62,331 nt of DNA from contig NZ_JADEWT010000023.1 of assembly GCF_015207505.1 (NCBI RefSeq), positions 1 to 62,331 on the forward strand, read 5' to 3'. Positions 27,734-36,141 of this stretch are shown piece by piece. Position numbers and translations under genes: made by a program. Numbering within the stretch: position 1 is the first letter of the stretch; each line of letters opens with the position of its first letter. The notes below the pieces were generated by a model, which worked only from the letters and a program-made list of their open reading frames with translations, made no database searches and was not told where the DNA came from. This DNA comes from Tychonema sp. LEGE 06208 (GTDB lineage Bacteria > Cyanobacteriota > Cyanobacteriia > Cyanobacteriales > Microcoleaceae).

Positions 27734-28510
27734 ATGGTCGCGACTCAAGATTACCCAAAACAAAAAACGGTAGCAATGACCGTAACTTGGGAGAAGTTGC
27801 CAGACGACTTCCAATTAGAAGAAAAACCCGTGGAGAATACAGGTCAACCGCTAATTGCCGGAGCACTGCGAGAAATCTTAGAACTGAGAGGATTAATCGG
27901 CCCGCTAATGCTGATTGCTAGCAAATTTGGCATTTGCGCTACTGTCAACGGCGAGTTAGTTATTAAAGCACCAGATTGGGTTTATGTACCTTCCGTACTC
28001 CCGGTAGAATCGAGAAGAGACCGCAAAAGCTACACCCCAAACTTGGAAGGAGAAATCCCAAGCATTGTGATGGAGTTTTTGTCGGAAACAGACGGCGAGG
28101 AATATTCTATTAGACGTACTTTTCCTCCCGGAAAGTGGTTTTTTTACGAACAAATTCTGCAAGTGCCAACTTACATCATTTTCGATCCAGAAAGTGGATT
28201 GTTGGAGGTCTATCGTTTGCAAAATGGCAATTACAAACTCGAATTTCCTGATGAAGAAGGTCGCCATTGGATAGCAGATTTTGGTTTGTATTTGGGAACT
28301 TGGCGGGGGGAAAAAGAACAGCGTACTGGTTATTGGTTGCGCTGGTGGGATGAAGCAGGAAATCTGCTTTTCTGGGGTGTAGAACAGATAGCAGCGGAAC
28401 GACAACGGGTCGAACTCGAACGCGAACGGGCCGATCGCGAATGCGAACGAGCAGATCGCCTTGCTGAATATTTACGCGCTCAAGGAATTAACCCGGACGA
28501 AATTGTTTGA
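27734..28510 (+). CDS. Uma2 family (DUF820) protein with charged C-terminal coil
   Basis: From the ATG at 27734 this is 258 residues. The core shows APDWVYVPSV, IPSIVMEFLSETDGEEYS, WFFYEQILQVPTYIIFDPES and LEVYRLQNGNYKLE, the D/E-rich Uma2 layout. RTGYWLRWWDEAGNLLFWG links to an Arg/Glu coiled coil of repeated ERERAD-like units and the common tail RLAEYLRAQGINPDEI. The frame is complete, unlike its relative at 57906-58726. It would be a restriction-endonuclease-like protein of unknown use. Upstream in-frame codons come from a family A repeat. Confidence 0.88.
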   Translation: MVATQDYPKQKTVAMTVTWEKLPDDFQLEEKPVENTGQPLIAGALREILELRGLIGPLMLIASKFGICATVNGELVIKAPDWVYVPSVLPVESRRDRKSYTPNLEGEIPSIVMEFLSETDGEEYSIRRTFPPGKWFFYEQILQVPTYIIFDPESGLLEVYRLQNGNYKLEFPDEEGRHWIADFGLYLGTWRGEKEQRTGYWLRWWDEAGNLLFWGVEQIAAERQRVELERERADRECERADRLAEYLRAQGINPDEIV

Positions 28511-28533
28511 TAAATTATCTGTGATATTTGTAG

Positions 28534-28551
28534 GGTGCGCTGCGGCGCACC
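28534..28551. terminator. Hairpin between convergent Uma2 and amine oxidase genes
   Basis: GGTGCGC (28534-28540) and GCGCACC (28545-28551) are exact inverted repeats around TGCG, 24 bp after the Uma2 stop and 9 bp before the opposing stop. There is no T-run, so termination is an inference from position. Confidence 0.45.
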
Positions 28552-28559
28552 TTACGTTA

Positions 28560-30257
28560 TTATCTAATACTCGGATTCCTATTCCTCAGATTCCGGGTTC
28601 CGGGAACTTTCCGGCTGGGACGGCGCTGGTTCAAACTGCTCGCACTGCGAGTATTCAAAGCATCAGCAGAACCTGTCAAACCCAAATCTTGTAAAATTTC
28701 AAAAGCCGCCCTTTGTCCGGTTTCGCAACCGCCTTCCATATAACCTTGATTTTCCAGCGAAGTGTGTTCTCCGGCAAAATATAAATTGCCAACTCGTTCG
28801 CCTTCAACGCCGTACATTTGCGTCCACTGTCCGACTAAATAGCAGGAATAAGAACCTTTAAAAAAGCGTTCTCCTGACCAAAAAGCTCGTACAGCTTTGC
28901 CGGTTCGCAAATTACTCACTCCGGGAAAAACTCTTTCAAATTGTCCCAAGAATTGTTTTGCGTGGTCTTCGGGAGTTCCGCTACCGATCGCCAAACCCTG
29001 CTTTCCTCCTGTAAAATTAGTAACTAAACCGTTACCAGTCGGAGCAAAAGGCGTAGCTTCCGAGCTATTTTGGAATCCTAAATCGGTGTAAACAGAAGCA
29101 GTTGATTGATAAACTTCCCGCCAAATGCGGCTGCGGTAGCCGGTAACTAACTTAGAATTGGTACCGTAGCCCAATTGCTCGATCGCCCTGCGCTTCGGTT
29201 GCGGCAAAGGTACGTTAATTTTAACGTCACGCAGAGTGCTAAACGGCAAAGTTAACAAAACTCGCTCGTAAGTGCGCTCGAAGGCGCTTTGTCCCGATCG
29301 CAAATTTACCCGATAGCGGCCGTCTGGTAACAGAGTAATCGCTTCCAAAACCGTCCCCGCCTCGATCGAACCAGACAATTGATCCGCTAAACGGTTGACA
29401 ATTTGACTGTTACCGCCTTCAAGTTGATAGCGCTCGTCGCTGTTGCCGTACAATTCAAAAGTGTTAGGTTCAGAACCGATTAAAAACAGCAGATTTAACG
29501 CCGACTGTTCCTCGGGATCTCGGCCGTATTCCGCCGTGTAAGCAATGCGGAGCAACTGCCGGACAATCGTGCTAGTATCAGCTCCATCGAGATATTGGGC
29601 GATCGAAATATTGTCCAATCTTTCTGCAGTTTCCGTAAAATCCAGATAGCTAAAGTTATCGCCCACTGCCTGCCAATCAGCACTAATTTTAGTGGCTAGC
29701 GGCGCAAAATCTGCGATTAATTGTTCTTGAGAAAAGCGTCGCCCATCCAAGAAAAAAGTATCCTTCACCAATCCCCGCTGCACGCCAAGTAAGTCGATCG
29801 CCTGCAAACCCAATTCCGTCGCCAGGGAAATCAAAGTAGTGTGGCCAGTGTCAATATATTCTCCCCCCAAATCGGCAGAAATCAGCGTTCCAGCCACCTT
29901 GGAAGCCGTGCGAATCCTCCCCCCCACGCGGTTAGTTGCCTCAATGATATCGGCACGCACGCCCGCTTGACGCAAGCGATAGGCCGCCGTCAAACCCGAA
30001 ATTCCCGCACCCACAACCAAAATGGGCGATCGTCCGCCTTGTTGAGCAAAAGCTCCCTCCCGAGTAAAAGTCGCAGCAGCAGCAGCACTCGCTACCGCCA
30101 AACCCCCGTGCAGCAACTGGCGCCGAGATATGGGAAAATTGGAAGTGCGATCTGCCAGCATCCCCAGTAATTCATCAGCCGGAATGCCCGTTTCCCGAGA
30201 CTTTTGGGCAATACTCGCAGCGCGGCGCAGCATTGCCATCAGTGCAGATTTAGCCAT
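28560..30257 (-). CDS. Tat-exported FAD-dependent amine oxidase
   Basis: From the ATG at 30257 the 565-residue protein has a twin-arginine signal (ISRRQLLHGGLAVASAAAAA, about 43-62). A Rossmann FAD site follows (ILVVGAGISGLTAAYRLRQAG) with the GGRIRT motif of the flavin-containing amine oxidase family. The C-terminal FAD motif is NLYFAGEHTS, followed by YMEGGCETGQRAAFEIL. It probably oxidises amino acids or amines in the periplasm, releasing ammonia and hydrogen peroxide, as related cyanobacterial L-amino-acid oxidases do; the substrate is not predictable. An upstream ATG at 30320 would add 21 residues and is less likely. Confidence 0.88.
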   Translation of the reverse strand: MAKSALMAMLRRAASIAQKSRETGIPADELLGMLADRTSNFPISRRQLLHGGLAVASAAAAATFTREGAFAQQGGRSPILVVGAGISGLTAAYRLRQAGVRADIIEATNRVGGRIRTASKVAGTLISADLGGEYIDTGHTTLISLATELGLQAIDLLGVQRGLVKDTFFLDGRRFSQEQLIADFAPLATKISADWQAVGDNFSYLDFTETAERLDNISIAQYLDGADTSTIVRQLLRIAYTAEYGRDPEEQSALNLLFLIGSEPNTFELYGNSDERYQLEGGNSQIVNRLADQLSGSIEAGTVLEAITLLPDGRYRVNLRSGQSAFERTYERVLLTLPFSTLRDVKINVPLPQPKRRAIEQLGYGTNSKLVTGYRSRIWREVYQSTASVYTDLGFQNSSEATPFAPTGNGLVTNFTGGKQGLAIGSGTPEDHAKQFLGQFERVFPGVSNLRTGKAVRAFWSGERFFKGSYSCYLVGQWTQMYGVEGERVGNLYFAGEHTSLENQGYMEGGCETGQRAAFEILQDLGLTGSADALNTRSASSLNQRRPSRKVPGTRNLRNRNPSIR

Positions 30258-30356
30258 AATTGAGCCACCCTCACAAAACTTCGGTGTAAACTGGATTGTC
30301 AATCGAATTTGATTATGCACTTTCCAGACTAAAGTACAAAGAGATTTTTTTTAATA

Positions 30357-31271
30357 ATGCTAACCCTCAGAACACTGTTCGACAGCAAATTTTATCTCGA
30401 AAACAACCCAGATGTCGCCGTAGCAGTTGCCAGAGGCACGGTATCGAGCGCCTTCGATCACTACCGAAAAATTGGCAAATTTGAAAATCGCGATCCCAAC
30501 GCCCTGTTCGATGCCAGCTATTATTTAGACACTAATACAGACGTAGCAGCATCAGCCAAACTCAACGGCTTTTCAGCCGCCGATCACTTTATCAAATTCG
30601 GTCAATTTGAACGACGCAACCCCAACCCGTTATTCGATGTTAGTTTCTATCTAGCAAGCAACCCAGACGTTCAGACAGCAGTCCAGACAAATCAATTTAC
30701 CGCCTTTGAACACTACTTTAAAGTCGGTCAACTTGAAAACCGCAAACCGAGCGCTTTCTTCGATCCCAGCTTTTATCTAGAAAAATATCCGCTGATACAA
30801 GCAGCAGTCACCAGCGGCGCAGTTAAAAGTGCGATCGACCACTACATTCAATTCGGCCAACCAGAAGGATTGTTGAGTACACTCCCCGATCCCGCCGACA
30901 ACTTAAACGCAGCACAAAACCTAGGAATTCTTGGAGAAATTCAAACAGCGAGCGATTTTGTCGGCGCTGCCCAACCAACCGACATTTACAGTTTCATCCT
31001 GAATACTCCGAGCCTTTTTAGTGCAACAGTTGACGGTTTGAGTGCAGATATTGATGTAGAATTAATTCAGGATCGGGGCGGCAACGGCGCAGTTGGATTA
31101 GAGGATCTTATTGCTTCATCTAACAATTTAGGTACAGCTTCAGAAACAATCGTCAGCAATGGAGCTTTGCCTCCGGGGACTTATTTCCTCCGCGTGTCTC
31201 AATTTCAAGGCGATACCAATTACAACTTGAGATTGCTATCCGCTCCCTCAGTAATACCTCCCCAAACTTAA
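30357..31271 (+). CDS. Protein with four FDxxYYLxxNPDV repeats and a PPC domain
   Basis: The 304-residue protein starts with four ~40-residue repeats: FDSKFYLENNPDVAVAV, FDASYYLDTNTDVAASA, FDVSFYLASNPDVQTAV and FDPSFYLEKYPLIQAAV. Each ends in a HYxxxGQxExR-like phrase. Such repeats are common on cyanobacterial surface and calcium-binding-type proteins. Residues about 190-300 form a pre-peptidase C-terminal (PPC) domain (DIYSFILNTPSLFSATVDGL, LPPGTYFLRVSQ). No classical signal peptide is present, so export would need another route such as type I secretion. It is divergent from the amine oxidase with only about 100 bp between start codons. Confidence 0.78.
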   Translation: MLTLRTLFDSKFYLENNPDVAVAVARGTVSSAFDHYRKIGKFENRDPNALFDASYYLDTNTDVAASAKLNGFSAADHFIKFGQFERRNPNPLFDVSFYLASNPDVQTAVQTNQFTAFEHYFKVGQLENRKPSAFFDPSFYLEKYPLIQAAVTSGAVKSAIDHYIQFGQPEGLLSTLPDPADNLNAAQNLGILGEIQTASDFVGAAQPTDIYSFILNTPSLFSATVDGLSADIDVELIQDRGGNGAVGLEDLIASSNNLGTASETIVSNGALPPGTYFLRVSQFQGDTNYNLRLLSAPSVIPPQT

Positions 31272-31286
31272 AATATAATTAACGTA

Positions 31287-31413
31287 TATAGCAAGCCTAA
31301 ATCAGTCAAAAAAAACCACACTTCTCCTCACTTCTCCACTCTTCCTTCGCGCTCTTTGCGCCTTCGCGGTTCGTAAAAAAAATCTGGTTTACAAATGATT
31401 TAGACTTGCTATA
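31287..31413. mobile_element. 127-bp MITE-like element with 18-bp terminal inverted repeats
   Basis: TATAGCAAGCCTAAATCA (31287-31304) is matched by TGATTTAGACTTGCTATA (31396-31413), 17 of 18 positions pairing. The interior is C/T-rich with TTTGCGCCTTCGCGGTTCGT and encodes nothing. It sits between two convergent genes. Confidence 0.75.
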
Positions 31414-31454
31414 AAGCTGACAGCAAAAAAAACGATCGACAATTTGCCCAAGTC

Positions 31455-32066
31455 TTAATTCGTACTTTCCGGCCCGCCCGGAGAAGGCAAAGATTGAACC
31501 GGTGTTTGAGGCCAATTAGAGCGACTTTTGCTGAGAGTGGCCGATACCAAAGCATAGCCCAAAACAGCAGGCAGGACGATCGCGCTCAGCAACACGATCG
31601 CCGCAGCCCAAGTCATCGCATTCGACATCGGGCCGTAATGACTGCGGTAAGGGTCAAAACTTGGTAAATTAGGCCTCGGAGCGTCCCGCAGCGCGATCGG
31701 GCGTTTGAACCGCACCCGCCTGTCATCGAGCTTTTCGAGCAAAATCCAGCCAACTTCCGCCTCTTCCCGGCACAGCTTGTGAAAAATCGCCGGATTGCGA
31801 AACAAATCCCTGCTAGCCCGGACAATCTTGTACTCCCAAACCGCCAAATCATCAGAATTGCGATCGGATTTAGGATTGCCGTTGGAGCGCGCATTTTCAG
31901 GCGCATTAAAATTATCTTCTTGAGATTCGTACCGAGTCAAAACTTCCTCCTCTTCGTCGCATTTTTCCCCCGCAACCGATTGCTCGCGGCTCACCAAGAC
32001 ACCCACGATTGCAGCCTCTAAACCGAGACTACCAACCATCAAACTCCAAATCAGAATTTCCACCAT
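31455..32066 (-). CDS. Conserved membrane protein with two terminal helices
   Basis: The 203-residue protein has a hydrophobic N-terminal helix (about 3-25) and a C-terminal helix (about 148-172, TWAAAIVLLSAIVLPAVLGYA). An acidic, hydrophilic central domain lies between them, with WEYKIVRASRDLFRNPA, EEAEVGWILLEKLDDRRVRF and KRPIALRD. The central WEYKIV..L.E..GW.L.E phrase recalls DUF4177-like small domains. Function is unknown. It lies just upstream of nothing on its strand, and ribD follows it downstream in the opposite genomic direction at 53 bp, on the same strand. Confidence 0.6.
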   Translation of the reverse strand: MVEILIWSLMVGSLGLEAAIVGVLVSREQSVAGEKCDEEEEVLTRYESQEDNFNAPENARSNGNPKSDRNSDDLAVWEYKIVRASRDLFRNPAIFHKLCREEAEVGWILLEKLDDRRVRFKRPIALRDAPRPNLPSFDPYRSHYGPMSNAMTWAAAIVLLSAIVLPAVLGYALVSATLSKSRSNWPQTPVQSLPSPGGPESTN

Positions 32067-32118
32067 AAAAGGAGTTAAAATTTAAAAATTAAAAACTAAA
32101 AAAATTCGCTTTTAACTT

Positions 32119-33294
32119 TCAATCTTTAATTTTCAAATAGCCTTCCACCACACAATCTGCACCCACCGTGCGCCAAGAAACCCGCTCCAAAGTCAAAGCA
32201 TCAGTCATTGCCGAAAACCCCAAATCTCCCACAGGAGTGGGAGCATCTCGGCCGCCAACAATTTTAGGAGCAATAAAAGCCATAATTTTTTGAACCGCAC
32301 CTTCAGCAATTGCCTTAGCCGCCAAAGTGCCACCACACTCCCACAGTACAGAAAGAAAAGAGCGATCGTACAAATAAGCCATCACATTAGTCGGTGTCAG
32401 CGGCGACAATTCTACAACTTCCACCCCTTTTGCTATCAAAAATTCCTGAAATTCCGGGTTAACCCCAGCTTCAGTCAGCACCAAAGTAGCCGCCGAGGAG
32501 GTTTCCCACAACCAAGCCGACTTCGGCAAATCCAGAGTGCGGCTCATCACCACCCGCAGGGGATTATTTCTGTCAGGGTGATGGCTAGTGAGTAGGGGAT
32601 TGTCCAAACGCACCGTATTGCCGCCAACAATCACCGCATCGCAGCCGACGCGCAGCCGGTGTACCTCGCTCCGAGCCTCCGAACCCGTCACCCAAGCGCT
32701 GTGACCGGTATTGGTAGCAATTTTACCGTCCAAAGTCATCGCATATTTCAAAATTCCAAAAGGCCGGCGGTACAAAATCCGGTGCGCGAAAGCTTCGTTG
32801 AGTTTCTGACAAGCTTCCCCTTCCACTCCCGCCACCACTTCAATCCCGGCTTCCCGCAACCGGGCGAGTCCAGCGCCGGCTACCAAAGGATTCGGATCGA
32901 CCATGCCAGCCACTACTTTTGCCACCTGGGCTTTGACTAAAGCTTCGGTACAGGGAGGAGTACGCCCGTGGTGGTTGCATGGTTCCAGGTTCACGTAAAC
33001 TGTTGCTCCGGCGGCGAGTTCCCCCGCTTCGCGGAGCGCAAATACTTCGGCGTGAGGTTGGCCGGCACCGGGATGAAACCCTTCGCCGACAATCTTGCCG
33101 TCTCGGACAATTACAGAACCGACTAGGGGGTTGGGTGCGGTTTTGCCGAGGGCGCGGCGGGCCAATTCTATGCAGCGGCGCATCATGGCTCGATCGAACT
33201 CTTGAACTTGGCTGTTGTCCAGTTGTTTGGTAGATTGCTGCTGTCGGTTAGCTGAATTGGCGATCGATTGAGCGTCCGCCCCAAAAGTGTCCAT
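32119..33294 (-). CDS. ribD: Bifunctional riboflavin biosynthesis protein RibD
   Basis: RibD deaminates 2,5-diamino-6-ribosylamino-pyrimidinone 5'-phosphate and then reduces its ribose with NADPH in riboflavin synthesis. The 391 residues contain the zinc-binding deaminase domain (APNPLVGSVIV, HAEVFALREAG, NLEPCNHHGRTPPC) and the C-terminal reductase domain (GILKYAMTLDGKIATNTGHS, WVTGSEAR, LWECGGTLAAKAI). The length is slightly above average because of a 35-residue N-terminal extension; initiation at the internal MMRRCIELARRALG would also give a functional enzyme. It supplies the flavin needed by the adjacent photolyase and by the LOV kinase, though there is no evidence of co-regulation. Confidence 0.95.
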   Translation of the reverse strand: MDTFGADAQSIANSANRQQQSTKQLDNSQVQEFDRAMMRRCIELARRALGKTAPNPLVGSVIVRDGKIVGEGFHPGAGQPHAEVFALREAGELAAGATVYVNLEPCNHHGRTPPCTEALVKAQVAKVVAGMVDPNPLVAGAGLARLREAGIEVVAGVEGEACQKLNEAFAHRILYRRPFGILKYAMTLDGKIATNTGHSAWVTGSEARSEVHRLRVGCDAVIVGGNTVRLDNPLLTSHHPDRNNPLRVVMSRTLDLPKSAWLWETSSAATLVLTEAGVNPEFQEFLIAKGVEVVELSPLTPTNVMAYLYDRSFLSVLWECGGTLAAKAIAEGAVQKIMAFIAPKIVGGRDAPTPVGDLGFSAMTDALTLERVSWRTVGADCVVEGYLKIKD

Positions 33295-33481
33295 AAGATT
33301 TTGCTATGATATCTAACCCTAAGTTTAGTGACTTTGATGCTAATTTTGGGCCGCCAACGATCGATTCCTGCTAGGCCCACTGTACGGTATCGGGAGTCAA
33401 GGGCAACAAGCGGGCGATCGGGCAGCTTGTTACCGCAGCAAATAGCTTTAATATTAACTAACAGGCGCTTAAGAAAAAACA

Positions 33482-34339
33482 ATGAGTCAGGACATGAAGC
33501 GGGAATTTACCAGCCGCGACGAATTAATAGCCTACGTCAGCCAACAGTTTCCCGAAGCCGCCGCCCAGGATAGCAACATACCCGCAACCCCAGGCGGGCG
33601 CAAAGCAGCCGAGACAGCCCTGCAACAAATTGATCCCGGCAAATACGCCTCCACCCGCAATTTCCTCAACGGCGCGGTAACGCGGTTGTCGCCCTATTTG
33701 CGCTACGGCGTTTTGAGCCTTGCCGAAGTGCGAGATTTCGTGCTCTCGAAAGTGCAGCATCCAGAAGATGCCGTAAAACTTGTCAACGAATTGGGTTGGC
33801 GGGATTATTGGCAGCGACTTTATGCCGAATTGGGCAAGGGGATTTGGCAAGATAGGGAACCCTACAAAACTGGTTACACTGCTAAAGATTACAGCGAAAC
33901 TCTGCCGCAGGATGTAGTCGAGGGCACGACTGGTAACGTTTGTATCGACAGTTTCAGCCGCGAGTTGCGAGAAACCGGTTATCTGCACAATCACCAGCGG
34001 ATGTGGATGGCTAGTTATTTGGTACACTGGCGGCGCCTGCGCTGGCAAGCCGGAGCTCGCTGGTTTTTGCAGCACTTGCTAGATGGAGATCCGGCGAGCA
34101 ACAATCTTTCTTGGCAGTGGGTAGCGAGCACTTTCAGTCACAAACCTTATTTTTTTAATCGGGAAAATTTGGAGCGTTACACTAAGGGAGTTTATTGTGG
34201 CGATTGTCCTTTTTACGGGCAGTGCGATTTTGAGGGAACTTATGAATATTTAGAAAGCAAGTTGTTTCCTCATGGCGAAAAGGTCGATCGCACGGGCGGT
34301 TCTAGAAGTTGGCAACGCCATAAAAAAGGTAGTCAGTAG
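33482..34339 (+). CDS. Photolyase/cryptochrome FAD-binding domain protein (C-terminal half only)
   Basis: The 285-residue protein corresponds to the helical FAD-binding half of the DNA photolyase/cryptochrome family. It shows STRNFLNGAVTRLSPYLRYG, LVNELGWRDYWQRLY, GNVCIDSFSRELRETGYLHNH, HNHQRMWMASYLVHWRR and the DGDPASNNLSWQWVAS motif that contacts FAD. The alpha/beta antenna domain normally fused in front is missing here. Instead a separate gene for it follows (34796-35209). A Cys-rich loop, CGDCPFYGQC, lies near residue 240. It probably binds FAD and may repair DNA or sense light together with the downstream protein. Confidence 0.85.
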   Translation: MSQDMKREFTSRDELIAYVSQQFPEAAAQDSNIPATPGGRKAAETALQQIDPGKYASTRNFLNGAVTRLSPYLRYGVLSLAEVRDFVLSKVQHPEDAVKLVNELGWRDYWQRLYAELGKGIWQDREPYKTGYTAKDYSETLPQDVVEGTTGNVCIDSFSRELRETGYLHNHQRMWMASYLVHWRRLRWQAGARWFLQHLLDGDPASNNLSWQWVASTFSHKPYFFNRENLERYTKGVYCGDCPFYGQCDFEGTYEYLESKLFPHGEKVDRTGGSRSWQRHKKGSQ

Positions 34340-34795
34340 TCAGTAGTCAGTAGTCATTAGTCATTAGTCATTAGTCATTAGTCATTAGTCATTAGTCATT
34401 AGTCATTAGTCATTAGTCATTAGTCATTAGTCATTAGTCATTAGTTATTGGTTAGTTGTTATTGGTTAGTTGTTATTGGTTAGTTGTTAGTTGTTAGTTG
34501 TTAGTTGTTAGTTGTTAGTTGTTAGTTGTTAGTTGTTAGTTGTTAGTTGTTAGTTGTTAGTTGTTATTGGTTACTTGCTACGAATTCCCAATCCCTCCGC
34601 TTCGCTCCGCCCAATTCTCACTTCCCAATAACAAATAAATAACAAATAACAAATAACAAATAACAAATAACAAATAACAACTAACAACTAACAAATAACA
34701 AATAACAAATAACAAATAACAAATAACAAATAACAGTTAACAGTCAACAGTCAACAGTTAACAGTCATCAGTCAACAGTCAACAGTCAACAATTT
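34333..34795. repeat. Left heptamer array, arm of a long inverted repeat
   Basis: Blocks of AGTCATT, TTAGTTG, AAATAAC and AGTCAAC-like 7-mers fill the whole gap after the FAD-domain gene. At 34561-34632 lies a unique 72-bp core containing CCCTCCGCTTCGCTCCGCCC, which is repeated exactly in reverse complement at 35395-35466. Confidence 0.92.
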
Positions 34796-35209
34796 ATGAA
34801 CAATCCGATTATTTGGCTGCACGGCGACTGTTTGAGTCCCCAAGGCCCCGCTTTTCAAGCACACCCAGACGCACCGGCAATTTGGGTTTGGGACGACGCG
34901 CTCATCGATGAATGGCAGTTGAGTCTCAAACGAATGGTGTTTATTTACGAATGTTTGCTGGAGTTGCCGGTAGTTATTCGGCGCGGCGATGTGGCTGCGG
35001 AAGTTATCGCTTTTGCTCAAGAATCCGGGGCGAATCAAGTAGTCACAACAGAAAGTCCCAGCCCTCGGTTTGAGGATATTTGTCAGGAAATTAGGAGCTC
35101 GCTTCCTGTGGAAGTTTTGCCGCCAGAAGCCTTTGTCCGCTACGATGGCTACATTGATTTGAAGCGTTTTTCCCGCTACTGGCGCGTCGCTGAAAAATAT
35201 GTTTTCTAA
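34796..35209 (+). CDS. Photolyase antenna-type alpha/beta domain protein (N-terminal half only)
   Basis: The 137-residue protein starts NNPIIWLHGDCLSPQGPAF, as photolyase N-terminal domains do after their first strand. It continues with HPDAPAIWVWDDALIDEWQ, LKRMVFIYECLLELPVVIRRGDVA and FAQESGANQVVTTESPSPRF, a Rossmann-like fold that holds the light-harvesting chromophore. It ends at residue 137 with SRYWRVAEKYVF, where a full photolyase would continue to the FAD half. That half is the upstream gene 33482-34339. The start codon is 5 bp from a heptamer array, and arrays enclose the gene on both sides. Confidence 0.82.
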   Translation: MNNPIIWLHGDCLSPQGPAFQAHPDAPAIWVWDDALIDEWQLSLKRMVFIYECLLELPVVIRRGDVAAEVIAFAQESGANQVVTTESPSPRFEDICQEIRSSLPVEVLPPEAFVRYDGYIDLKRFSRYWRVAEKYVF

Positions 35210-35252
35210 TCGGTAATGGTGATATCAAATCCTCTCTTTATCGGAATAGTGA

Positions 35253-35594
35253 ATTCACTGTTAACTGTTAACTGTTAACTGTTAACTGTTAACTGTTATT
35301 GGTTATTGGTTATTTGTTATTTGTTATTTGTTATTTGTTATTTGTTATTTGTTATTTGTTATTTGTTATTTATTTATTTATTTATTTGTTAGTTGTTATT
35401 GGGAAGTGAGAATTGGGCGGAGCGAAGCGGAGGGATTGGGAATTCGTAGCAAGTAACCAATAACAACTAACCAATAACAACTAACCAATAACCAATAACC
35501 AATAACAACTAACCAATAACAACTAACCAATAACAACTAACCAATAACCAATAACCAATAACTAATGACTAATGACTACTGACTACTGACTTCT
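35253..35594. repeat. Right heptamer array, arm of a long inverted repeat
   Basis: Units run GTTAACT, TTATTGG, TTATTTG, then TTATT/TATT drift, the 72-bp core (35395-35466), CCAATAA/CAACTAA blocks and ATGACTA. This is the reverse complement of the left array's order, so 34333-35594 as a whole is a giant imperfect inverted repeat with the antenna-domain gene in its centre. Confidence 0.92.
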
Positions 35595-35598
35595 TCTC

Positions 35599-36141
35599 TC
35601 AACTCGCCTTCAAACGCTGCAAGAGCCATTCAAATCTCGATTGAGCCAAATCTAGATTTTCGACGTGGGGGGCGATCGCCCGTTTGCGATCGTCGGGGTC
35701 TTCATATGTTAAAGAATCAGTCTCTTCGCCGAAACGTTGGACTGTACCCCGCAGTCTTGACGACAGAAATCTGGTAATCGCCCGATAAAACCTCAGCGCA
35801 AACATTACATCTTGTTCCAATTTTTCTGTTAGCAGCCGCCTGGGAATTGACAGGATGAAGCACTCATCAATTGACGTGACGCTAGCAGAAGGAAGCCTCC
35901 CGTCTACAAAAGACATTTCGCCCAACACTTCCCCGCAGGTGATTGTTCCAATTTCTTTGCCGCCCAAAGATAATGCAGTAACGCTCAAATTTCCATGCAG
36001 AACTATGTACATCGCCTCTAAGGGCTTACCTTCGGTGATGAGGGTGATGCCGCTAGGGATTGTGGTGCGGATACCGTTGGCGATCATCCAATCGATGTCG
36101 CGATCGCTCATTTCGCCTAATATGACTAGAACTTTGTTCAT
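35599..36141 (-). CDS. Cyclic-nucleotide-binding domain protein
   Basis: The 180-residue protein consists of one cNMP-binding domain (about 10-130) and a basic/acidic tail. It shows IPSGITLITEGKPLEAMYIV, LHGNLSVTALS and the phosphate-binding cassette region EIGTITCGEVLGEMSFVDGR, where GEMSFVDGRLPSASV matches the G-E-x-x-x-R-x-A pattern. There is no helix-turn-helix, so it is not a Crp-type transcription factor. It may bind cAMP made by the adenylate cyclase at 48013 or act in a signalling complex. The tail (DLAQSRFEWLLQRL) could be a partner-binding helix. Confidence 0.85.
   Translation of the reverse strand: MNKVLVILGEMSDRDIDWMIANGIRTTIPSGITLITEGKPLEAMYIVLHGNLSVTALSLGGKEIGTITCGEVLGEMSFVDGRLPSASVTSIDECFILSIPRRLLTEKLEQDVMFALRFYRAITRFLSSRLRGTVQRFGEETDSLTYEDPDDRKRAIAPHVENLDLAQSRFEWLLQRLKAS

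Noticed and set aside
34333..35594. CRISPR or phage attachment region around the split photolyase
   Set aside because: No spacers, integrase or phage gene are seen. The arrays are of the same kind as at four other sites.
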